DNA of 15,168 nt from positions 1 through 15,168 of the forward strand of contig OMTC01000009.1 in assembly GCA_900313845.1 (NCBI GenBank). The letters are read 5' to 3'. Both the position numbers and the translations under genes were made by a program. Below, one piece after another: positions 7,892 through 14,322 of the stretch. Each line of letters begins with the position of its first letter. Position 1 is the first letter of the stretch. Source of the DNA: an uncultured Prevotellaceae bacterium (lineage in GTDB: Bacteria > Bacteroidota > Bacteroidia > Bacteroidales > Bacteroidaceae). The notes beneath the pieces were generated by a model, which made no database searches, was not told the DNA's origin, and worked only from the letters and a program-made list of their open reading frames with translations.

Positions 7892-7967
7892 TCCGGATGG
7901 CATCGCTTCACGCTTCACACTTCACGCTTCACTCCCTTCTCCTCCCCCTCGGGGGAGTCGGAGGGGG
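7892..7967. repeat. CGCTTCA heptamer array plus GC-rich dyads (murC-murG gap)
   Basis: Four heptamers stand in tandem: CGCTTCA at 7904-7910, 7911-7917 and 7925-7931, and CACTTCA at 7918-7924. Just before them lies TCCGGATGGC (7892-7901), whose reverse complement recurs in the ftsW-murD gap. After them comes a G/C block in which two stems compete for the same bases: CTCCCC (7942-7947) with GGGGAG (7952-7957), or CCCCCTC (7944-7950) with GAGGGGG (7961-7967). The block ends 3 bases before the murG stop codon. A terminator or attenuator is possible, but no U-tract follows on the minus strand. Confidence 0.65.
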
Positions 7968-7970
7968 CTT

Positions 7971-9098
7971 CTATGCCATCTGCTCAACTGCTAACTTAAC
8001 CACCTCGTCTGCAATCTTTTTGGCAGAATCGTGGTAAGCCAACTTGCCTACATTCTCGCTGAGCGAAGCCAACTGCGCATCATCAACCACGGTCTTCAGC
8101 GCAAGCGGAATCAACTCATTCCTTGCATCACTATCCTTCACAAAGATGGCAGCACCTTTCGTCGAGAGCGCAAGCGCATTCTTCGTCTGATGGTCCTCTG
8201 CCACGTTTGGCGAAGGCACCAAGATACAAGGTTTCTTCAACAAACATAGCTCGGAAATAGAACTGGCACCAGCACGTGAAATCACCAAGTCGGCAGCAGC
8301 GTATGCATTATCCATATTCGAAATGAAATCCGTCACCTTCATATTCTGAACAGGGTCTTCCTTGGCAAGTGCCATGTGGATTTCCTCACTGTAGTATTTT
8401 CCAGTCTGCCAAATGAACTGTACGTCTTTTGCCCCACGGATGTCCTCAATGTGCTGCAAGATGCTTTCGTTCACAGTTCTCGCTCCCAGACTTCCACCAA
8501 TCACCAACACGGTGCGTTTCTTTGGGTCGAGTCCGAAACTCTCTGTTGCTTCAGCTTTTGTCACCTTGGCATCAAGCAAATTCTGGCGAACAGGATTACC
8601 CGTCTTGATGATTTTCTCAGCAGGGAAGAATCGCTCCATACCGTCGTATGCCACACAAATTTTCTTGGCAGACTTGGCAAGCAGTTTGTTGGTCACACCT
8701 GCGTAGGAATTCTGCTCCTGAATCAGCGTTGGAATACCCATTTGTCCAGCCGTCTTCAGCGTAGGTCCACTGGCATAGCCGCCTACACCCACCACCACAT
8801 GCGGTCTGAATTCCTTGATGATCTTGCGAGCTTTCCACTGACTCTTGGCAATCTTATAGAGAACAACCACATTTTTCAACAAGTTCTTGCGGTCGAAACC
8901 CGCAATAGGCAAACCAATTATCTTGTAGCCAGCAGCAGGCACGCGCTGCATCTCCATACGGCCTTCAGCACCCACAAACAGGATTTCTGCATCGGGATAC
9001 TCAGCCTTGATGGCAGTAGCAATGGAAACGGCAGGGAAGATGTGTCCACCAGTTCCACCGCCACTCACGATAACTCTCAATGGTTCTTTTAATTCCAT
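7971..9098 (-). CDS. murG: UDP-GlcNAc:lipid I N-acetylglucosaminyltransferase
   Basis: This peripheral membrane glycosyltransferase (GT28, GT-B fold) adds GlcNAc to lipid I to give lipid II on the inner face of the cytoplasmic membrane (375 aa, normal length). Visible are the N-terminal glycine loop SGGGTGGHIFP at 12-22, the second loop GVGGYASGP at 104-112, the hydrophobic patch around IAGFDRKNL at 66-74, GGSLGA at 201-206, and the C-terminal UDP-GlcNAc site RAGASSISEL at 275-284 with HQTKNA at 293-298. The start ATG at 9098 is backed by a leader GGAAACGAT and a promoter-like TATTTTTG further upstream. It follows the only large gap in the cluster, so it may open a second transcription unit murG-murC-ftsQ-ftsA-ftsZ. 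Confidence 0.97.
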   Translation of the reverse strand: MELKEPLRVIVSGGGTGGHIFPAVSIATAIKAEYPDAEILFVGAEGRMEMQRVPAAGYKIIGLPIAGFDRKNLLKNVVVLYKIAKSQWKARKIIKEFRPHVVVGVGGYASGPTLKTAGQMGIPTLIQEQNSYAGVTNKLLAKSAKKICVAYDGMERFFPAEKIIKTGNPVRQNLLDAKVTKAEATESFGLDPKKRTVLVIGGSLGARTVNESILQHIEDIRGAKDVQFIWQTGKYYSEEIHMALAKEDPVQNMKVTDFISNMDNAYAAADLVISRAGASSISELCLLKKPCILVPSPNVAEDHQTKNALALSTKGAAIFVKDSDARNELIPLALKTVVDDAQLASLSENVGKLAYHDSAKKIADEVVKLAVEQMA

Positions 9099-9124
9099 AT
9101 CGTTTCCAGTTCTTTCTTAATTTG

Positions 9125-9132
9125 CAAAAATA
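9125..9132 (-). promoter_or_regulatory. Candidate -7 promoter element of murG (TAnnTTTG type)
   Basis: The minus strand reads TATTTTTG, an exact match to the Bacteroidetes primary sigma -7 consensus TAnnTTTG. It ends 26 bases before the murG ATG, which would give a 5' leader of about 20 nt. A TTTG at the usual -33 distance is not present, so the upstream half is weak. Confidence 0.5.
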
Positions 9133-9400
9133 CAAAAAATTACTGACTTTTTATCTTTTTTTCGCAAGAAATTAAGCAGAAACAAATAATTTTGGATTTT
9201 TTGAAAAAAAACAGAGCTTTTTGCCCCATTTTCCTCCATAGTTATCGCACAAGAAGAGCATTTACATTCTTGCAAAAAGAGGCTCTTTTCCTCCATGAAA
9301 AAACGAATAGGAAAAGAATGCCGACCATCATGTCGGAAACCGTTCCTGAAGCATCAGCATCAGGTCTTATCCCGTCCTCTCATAAGAATAGTTGAAGCTA

Positions 9401-9436
9401 TCATCTCCATCCTCGGAATGGTGAGGATGGAGATGA
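9401..9436 (-). terminator. Strong hairpin directly after ftsW
   Basis: TCATCTCCATCCTC (9401-9414) and GAGGATGGAGATGA (9423-9436) form a perfect 14-bp stem with an 8-nt loop, 4 bases after the ftsW stop. No U-tract follows on the minus strand. It may be a terminator of a form not relying on poly-U, or a 3'-end stabiliser of the upstream mRNA. Confidence 0.5.
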
Positions 9437-9440
9437 CTCT

Positions 9441-10739
9441 TTATTGCATACCTTCCGAACTGGCAAATTCCTGGGTTTCGTTGGCAGAAGCCATTTCCAA
9501 AGCTTTTGCCTTCTCCGTTACGCTTTGCGCATAGCGACTCACACTGAGAATCATGCCCATATTGAAACTGGTGATAATGATGGAAGTACCTCCATGACTG
9601 ATGAGCGGCAGCGTCTGTCCCGTCACAGGGAACAGCCCCACTGAAACCGCCATGTTCACCAATGCTTGCACCACCATCATCAACCCCAAGCCTATAATCA
9701 GATAGGCGGGGAAATATTTGTCACACTTCTGGGCTATCCTCCACACCCTCACTAACAACATCACATAGAGCATCAGCACCAGAAGCCCTCCAAATAGGCC
9801 TGTTTCTTCCACGATGATGGAATAAATAAAGTCGGACTCTGCATGAGGCAGGAAGTCGCGCTCAATGGAGTTGCCCACGCCCAAGCCGACCACATTGGAA
9901 TTGGCGATGGCGATGTGCGCCGTGTTTTCCTGCCATTTCTCCTCCATGTTGATGGTTGCGTTCTCATCGTTTGAATCCGAATGCACAAATTTCGATTCGA
10001 TACGGTGCTTCCATGTCAGCGCACGACGATAGTTTTTCAGGGTTTCCTCAGGTGTAGCGAACATCAGAAATAGAGCGAAGCCACCAATTGCACCAATCAC
10101 AGCAAAGCCCTTGCCCAGATACTTCAGTGGGATATTGCCTACATACATCATCGTGGCAATCACGAGGAAAAGCATACCTGCCGTGGAGAAATTCTCAGGA
10201 GCGATGAGTCCACACGTCAAACAAGCATAAGCCGAACACACATAGAATGCCTTGCGCATACTTTTGTCAATCGTCTCACTGGCATTTCGAGCACGCGATT
10301 CCGAGAGTTTCCTCTTGCGTTGGTTCACCTTCGAGAGCACCACGGCTATCTGCAAAATCAGCATGGATTTGGCAAACTCCGAAGGCTGGAACTTCACGCC
10401 AAATATGTCAATCCAACGTGCTGCATCGTTCACTCCCTGCTGCTTCAATAGCACGTAACCCAACATACCTATCGCAATAGGCATACCAAAAAGTGGTATC
10501 AACTTGAAGAACTTGCAAGGAACGTTGTTGATAGCAATGATGATGAGCAGGCCAAACAACAAAAAACCAGCCTGACTCACCACTGGCTCCCAGTGGTTTC
10601 CACTCTTGAAAGTCAAGTTGCTCGATGCACTATAAATGGCAACAAGCGACACCATACAAAGAAGAAAATAGATCATCCATATACCGATGTCTCCCTTGAA
10701 TATGTTGAGTTTGAGATAGTCCGAGATTTTCTTACCCAT
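9441..10739 (-). CDS. ftsW: Septal peptidoglycan polymerase FtsW (SEDS family)
   Basis: This polytopic SEDS glycosyltransferase polymerises lipid II at the septum together with the class B PBP FtsI. The frame is open upstream to 10817, but those 26 residues are read from intergenic repeats, so ATG 10739 (MGKKISDYLK) is chosen, giving 432 aa. About ten membrane helices are visible. Motifs are ARWIDIFGVKFQPSEFAK at 107-124, the extracellular GVGNSIERDFLPHAESDF at 287-304 with the probable catalytic aspartate D303, and GQTLPLISHGGTS at 374-386. A long soluble loop lies at ~238-280, where family members have their large periplasmic loop. RodA is the alternative; position between murD and murG favours FtsW. 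A strong hairpin follows the stop. Confidence 0.95.
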   Translation of the reverse strand: MGKKISDYLKLNIFKGDIGIWMIYFLLCMVSLVAIYSASSNLTFKSGNHWEPVVSQAGFLLFGLLIIIAINNVPCKFFKLIPLFGMPIAIGMLGYVLLKQQGVNDAARWIDIFGVKFQPSEFAKSMLILQIAVVLSKVNQRKRKLSESRARNASETIDKSMRKAFYVCSAYACLTCGLIAPENFSTAGMLFLVIATMMYVGNIPLKYLGKGFAVIGAIGGFALFLMFATPEETLKNYRRALTWKHRIESKFVHSDSNDENATINMEEKWQENTAHIAIANSNVVGLGVGNSIERDFLPHAESDFIYSIIVEETGLFGGLLVLMLYVMLLVRVWRIAQKCDKYFPAYLIIGLGLMMVVQALVNMAVSVGLFPVTGQTLPLISHGGTSIIITSFNMGMILSVSRYAQSVTEKAKALEMASANETQEFASSEGMQ

Positions 10740-10761
10740 TTTGTCACGATTATTATTTTTA

Positions 10762-10838
10762 GTGAGGAATGAGAAGTGAGGAGTGAGGAACGCCATCCGG
10801 ATGGAACAACTCCTCACTACTCACTGCTCACTACTCAT
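10762..10838. repeat. Long GTGAGGA inverted repeat with CCATCCGGATGG core (ftsW-murD gap)
   Basis: Arms 10762-10789 and 10811-10838 are complementary at 23 of 28 positions. Between them is a perfect 12-bp palindrome CCATCCGGATGG (10793-10804). The arms are themselves built of degenerate GTGAGGA / TCACTAC units. GCCATCCGGA (10792-10801) is the reverse complement of 7892-7901 in the murC-murG gap. On RNA this gives one long hairpin 5 bases beyond the murD stop. Confidence 0.7.
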
Positions 10839-10842
10839 TTCT

Positions 10843-12174
10843 TTAAAGGTTCCTCACACACTCCTTGAACTGGTCGCCTCGGTCCTCCATATTCTTGAAG
10901 AGGTCGAAGCTGGCACAACAAGGACTCAGCAAGACGCACGAACCTGGCTTAGCCATCTTGTAGCATTCGTCCACACAGTCCTTCATACTCTTCACATCAG
11001 CAATCGGAATACCAAAGCCATCGAAAGCAGCATGGAGTTTGGAGTTATCCACACCGAGGAAAACCAATCCGATGCACTTTTCCTTCACGAGGTCGAAGAT
11101 GTGAGAATAATCATTGCCTTTGTCCTTTCCTCCCAGAATCAGCACGGTTGGCTGTTTCATGCTTTCGAGGGCATACCAACAAGCATCCACGTTCGTTGCC
11201 TTGGAATCGTTCACGAAATCAACGCCACGCACTCTTCCCGCCTTTTCGAGTCGATGCTCCACGCCTGCAAAACTGCTCAATCCCTTGCGAATCATTTCGT
11301 TCGAAACGCCTGCGATGTCGGCAGTGATACCTGCTGCAAGAGAGTTGTAGAGGTTGTGCTTGCCTGTAAGTGCCAATTCCTCCTGCTCCATATTGAATGG
11401 CGTTGGCTTTTCAATCACGTATTCCTTGTCCTCGGTGTAAGCAATGGCATCATCCTCGTGGAATTCAGAGAAAGGATAGAGCTTTGCCTTGAGGTCGTAC
11501 TTTGCCAGTTCTTTCTTCACGATTGGGTCGTCGTTCCAAAAGACGAAAGCATCGTTCTCCGTCTGGTTACGAGTGATTCGCATCTTCGAATCGACATAGT
11601 TCTGCATCTTGAAGTCGTAACGGTCCAAGTGGTCGGGGGTGATATTCATCAGCACAGCAATGTCAGCACGGAAGTCGTACATGTTATCCAACTGGAAGCT
11701 CGACAATTCAATCACATAGTAATCGAAATGCTCTTCTGCCACTTGAAGCGCCAAACTCCTTCCAATATTTCCTGCCAAACCCACATTGTAGCCTGCCTCT
11801 TTCAGAATGTAATAGATGAGAGAGGTGGTGGTCGTCTTACCATTCGAACCCGTAATACAAATCATCTTGGCATTCGTATATCGACCAGCAAATTCAATTT
11901 CCGAGATAATCGGAATCTGCTTTTCCTTGATTTTCACAATCATAGGTGCTGAGTCAGGAATGCCAGGACTCTTAATCACTTCGTCTGCATTCAGAATCAG
12001 TTCTTCCGTGTGATGTCCTTCTTCCCATACAATGCCATGTTCATCAAGTTGCTTCTTATACTTATCCTTGATAGCAGACATATCGGAAACAAACACATCG
12101 AATCCTTTCACCTTTGCCAAAACTGCTGCTCCTGCACCACTCTCGGCAGCACCTAATACTACAATTCGTTTCAT
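10843..12174 (-). CDS. murD: UDP-N-acetylmuramoyl-L-alanine--D-glutamate ligase
   Basis: This cytoplasmic Mur ligase adds D-Glu to UDP-MurNAc-L-Ala using ATP (443 aa, normal length). The N-terminal substrate domain has VLGAAESGAGAA at 6-17, with the MurD-type ESG. The P-loop is GSNGKTTT at 109-116. ELSSFQL at 156-162 and NITPDHLDRY at 177-186 follow, then K197 in YVDSKMRI, the probable carbamylated lysine. The C-terminal domain has NDSKATN, LILGGKDKGNDY and the late SPCCASFDLFKNMEDRGD. It lies between mraY (72 bases upstream) and ftsW. The ATG at 12174 is preceded by an A-rich leader with GTAAG rather than a clear Shine-Dalgarno core. Confidence 0.97.
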   Translation of the reverse strand: MKRIVVLGAAESGAGAAVLAKVKGFDVFVSDMSAIKDKYKKQLDEHGIVWEEGHHTEELILNADEVIKSPGIPDSAPMIVKIKEKQIPIISEIEFAGRYTNAKMICITGSNGKTTTTSLIYYILKEAGYNVGLAGNIGRSLALQVAEEHFDYYVIELSSFQLDNMYDFRADIAVLMNITPDHLDRYDFKMQNYVDSKMRITRNQTENDAFVFWNDDPIVKKELAKYDLKAKLYPFSEFHEDDAIAYTEDKEYVIEKPTPFNMEQEELALTGKHNLYNSLAAGITADIAGVSNEMIRKGLSSFAGVEHRLEKAGRVRGVDFVNDSKATNVDACWYALESMKQPTVLILGGKDKGNDYSHIFDLVKEKCIGLVFLGVDNSKLHAAFDGFGIPIADVKSMKDCVDECYKMAKPGSCVLLSPCCASFDLFKNMEDRGDQFKECVRNL

Positions 12175-12193
12175 CTTACTTTCTTATTTTGTC

Positions 12194-12223
12194 GTGTCGT
12201 GTTAATGCTAATAGTGTCGTGTT
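12194..12223. repeat. Direct repeat GTGTCGTGTT in the murD-mraY gap
   Basis: GTGTCGTGTT occurs at 12194-12203 and 12214-12223, 20 bases apart, with an extra GTC half-unit before the first copy. It occupies most of the 72-bp gap upstream of murD. Function unknown. Confidence 0.5.
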
Positions 12224-12246
12224 TTATTTTGTGTTTGGTTTTATTT

Positions 12247-13515
12247 CTATCGAATCTTCAGAGTGATGATTGTTGCAGCAGCCAAGAGAATCGTCACAAT
12301 CCAGAAACGAATCGTAATCATGTTCTCCTGCAGCACCGTGGTTGGTCGCTTAATCAGATACTTCGTATTGGGGTCCAAGTCGCTCTGCAACACTCTGTAG
12401 TGGTCGTGGAATGGAGCACGTTTGAACACACGCAGTTTCTTGCCATGACGGGTTCCGTACTTCGCATAAGAGGTTTGCAGAATCACGGAAATACTCTCCA
12501 CGAGGAAGATGCCACAAAGAATCGGAATGAGTAGTTCCTTGTGAATCATCACAGCAGTCACAGCAATGATACCACCAATCGACAAACTTCCCGTATCGCC
12601 CATGAACACCTTCGCTGGATAAGCATTGTACCAAAGGAAACCAATCAGCGAACCCACGAAAGCGCAGATGAATACCACAATCTCCTCCGAGCCGGGAATA
12701 TACATCACGTTCAAATAGCTGGCAAATTGTATGTGTCCCGACACATACGCAAGTATGCCCAAAGCCGTACCAATAATGGCGGAATTGCCAGCGCACATGC
12801 CGTCCATACCGTCGTTCAGATTCGAACCGTTCGTCACCGCCATAATCACGAAAGTGGTCACGAAGATAAACAGAATCCATCCACAGGCACGCTTCGCCTT
12901 TCCACTCTTAATGAAACTGAACGCTTCGTAATAGTCCAGGTTGTTGTTCTTGCAGAAAGGAACAGTCGTCACCGTCGATTTACGTGCTTCACTCTTGTGA
13001 TACACCACCTCTGCTTGGTTGATTTCCCGCGTCACATTCTCACGAACAACGGCATCGGGGCTCAGCCAAAGAGTAACACCAATGGTAGCACCCATCAGGA
13101 ACTGACCCAGAAGTTTCCATCTTGGTTTCAATCCGTCCTTGTTTCCCCTCAACTTGATTAAGTCGTCGAGGAAACCCAACAGACCAAACCACAACGTGGT
13201 GGCAATCAAAAGAATGACATACACATTGTTCAGTTTACCCAATAACAATGCAGGAATCACGATGGCAGTAATAATCACAATACCACCCATCGAAGGCACG
13301 CCAATCTTCTTCACGCCAAATGGGTCGATTTCAGCGTCACGTGCTTTTTCCAAATGCCTTTTACGCTTCATGTAAGTGATGAAGCCTTTACCCATCCACA
13401 TCGAGATGATGAGCGAGAACATCATTGCCATCAAGGAACGGAACGAGACGTAAGACCACATTCCAATTCCAGGGATGTTCAAATCTTTCAAATACTCTGA
13501 TAAATGGTACAGCAT
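12247..13515 (-). CDS. mraY: Phospho-N-acetylmuramoyl-pentapeptide transferase
   Basis: This integral membrane enzyme moves phospho-MurNAc-pentapeptide from UDP to undecaprenyl phosphate, forming lipid I (422 aa, ~10 helices). It is longer than E. coli MraY (360 aa); the extra length is a soluble loop at ~151-207 and a segment at ~375-400. Active-site motifs are FLDDLIKL at 115-122, NLNDGMDGM at 232-240 (usual form NLTDGLDGL), and FMGDTGS at 304-310. The late histidine motif reads APFHDHY at 367-373, where HHH is usual. It lies between murE and murD. The ATG at 13515 follows an A/T-rich leader. Confidence 0.96.
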   Translation of the reverse strand: MLYHLSEYLKDLNIPGIGMWSYVSFRSLMAMMFSLIISMWMGKGFITYMKRKRHLEKARDAEIDPFGVKKIGVPSMGGIVIITAIVIPALLLGKLNNVYVILLIATTLWFGLLGFLDDLIKLRGNKDGLKPRWKLLGQFLMGATIGVTLWLSPDAVVRENVTREINQAEVVYHKSEARKSTVTTVPFCKNNNLDYYEAFSFIKSGKAKRACGWILFIFVTTFVIMAVTNGSNLNDGMDGMCAGNSAIIGTALGILAYVSGHIQFASYLNVMYIPGSEEIVVFICAFVGSLIGFLWYNAYPAKVFMGDTGSLSIGGIIAVTAVMIHKELLIPILCGIFLVESISVILQTSYAKYGTRHGKKLRVFKRAPFHDHYRVLQSDLDPNTKYLIKRPTTVLQENMITIRFWIVTILLAAATIITLKIR

Positions 13516-13569
13516 GATAAAAATATATTGTATGTTTGTGTGTTAAAGTTTTAAGTTATAAAGTTTCAC

Positions 13570-13618
13570 GTCTGAGGTCTAAGGCTACCACACAGACTGC
13601 AAGCCTTTGACCTTAGAC
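13570..13618. repeat. Inverted repeat in the mraY-murE gap
   Basis: GTCTGAGGTCTAAGGCT (13570-13586) pairs with AGCCTTTGACCTTAGAC (13602-13618): 17 bp with two mismatches and a 15-nt loop. The flanks carry related words (TTGACTTTAG, GTCTAAGG). On the minus strand it begins 8 bases after the murE stop; no U-tract follows, so read-through into mraY is likely. Confidence 0.6.
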
Positions 13619-13626
13619 TTTTGACT

Positions 13627-14322
13627 TTAGGCCTCAAAAGCCTTTGCCACCTCTTCCTTGTCGTCGAAATGATGCTTTACGCCTTTCACGTCCTGGTAGT
13701 TCTCGTGTCCTTTGCCAGCAATGAGAATCACGTCACCTTTCTGTGCCAACAAGCAAGCGGTTTTGATGGCTTCTCGTCTGTCAACGATGCTAATCACCTT
13801 CTTGTTCTCCTGAGCAATCAGTGCCTTCATGGCATCGTCCTCCAGTCCTGCCAACATGTCGTTGACAATGTCCTGTGGTTCCTCAAAACGAGGATTATCA
13901 CTGGTGATGATAAGGATGTCGCTCTGTTTGAGGGCAGCCCTCGCCATCTTCGGACGTTTGGTCTTGTCGCGATTACCACCTGCACCACAAACAGTAATCA
14001 CCCTACCCTTGCCTTCCAGTACGGAATGGATGGCGGTCAGCACGTTCGTCAGTGCATCATCGGTATGGGCGTAATCCACAATGGCTGTGTATCCAGCAGG
14101 TGAACGAAGCGCTTCGAAACGGCCACTCACAGGCTTCATCTCGCTCATTGCCACGAGCACCTCCATTGGGTCCTCACCCAGCATGACGGCTGCTCCATAG
14201 ACTGCCAAAAGGTTCGACACATTGAACTTGCCCACGAATTGCACACCCACTTCCTGTCCATTGATATTCAGATACATACCTTCGAAATGGCATTCGATAA
14301 TCTTTGCCTTGCGAAATGGCAT
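13627..14322 (-). CDS. murE: C-terminal part of MurE (231-aa frame)
   Basis: This frame holds the end of the central domain and the whole C-terminal ligase domain. After MPFRKAKIIECHF, which comes from the duplicated bases, it follows the MurE sequence: GKFNVSN at 31-37, PVSGRFE at 64-70, VDYAHT at 82-87, GGNRDKTKRP at 115-124, the meso-DAP motif DNPRFEEP at 142-149, and GKGHE at 203-207. It lacks the P-loop and cannot be active alone. Its ATG (14322) lies inside the first duplicated copy met by the ribosome, 55 bases before the end of the upstream frame, so coupled restart is conceivable. No Shine-Dalgarno core precedes it. The alternative is that it is only a fragment. Confidence 0.6.
   Translation of the reverse strand: MPFRKAKIIECHFEGMYLNINGQEVGVQFVGKFNVSNLLAVYGAAVMLGEDPMEVLVAMSEMKPVSGRFEALRSPAGYTAIVDYAHTDDALTNVLTAIHSVLEGKGRVITVCGAGGNRDKTKRPKMARAALKQSDILIITSDNPRFEEPQDIVNDMLAGLEDDAMKALIAQENKKVISIVDRREAIKTACLLAQKGDVILIAGKGHENYQDVKGVKHHFDDKEEVAKAFEA

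Larger units (their letters stand above)
9099..9440. other. 342-bp gap between ftsW and murG, no gene seen
   Basis: From the ftsW side it holds a perfect 14-bp hairpin (9401-9436), a small hairpin CCGAC-CATCAT-GTCGG (9321-9336), an imperfect dyad AAAAGAGGCTCTTTT near 9275-9290, and a very A/T-rich half (9110-9235) containing a promoter-like element before murG. Short frames on the plus strand here show no recognisable protein and run into the antisense of ftsW, so they are not called. Confidence 0.6.

Noticed and set aside
9192..9534. Two short plus-strand frames (67 and 79 aa) in the ftsW-murG gap
   Set aside because: Both are read from A/T-rich gap or hairpin DNA; the longer one runs into antisense ftsW. 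No promoter or protein motif supports them.
10740..10817. N-terminal extension of FtsW by 26 residues
   Set aside because: The extension is translated from the inverted repeat and its flank; the ATG at 10739 fits the family start.
10783..11952. 389-aa open frame on the plus strand antisense to murD
   Set aside because: No recognisable protein features and it lies opposite a gene with full MurD motifs, so it is a shadow of codon bias.
14268..14322. Programmed -1 frameshifting as an explanation for split murE
   Set aside because: The overlap has no X XXY YYZ slippery heptamer, and a perfect duplication explains the split more simply.
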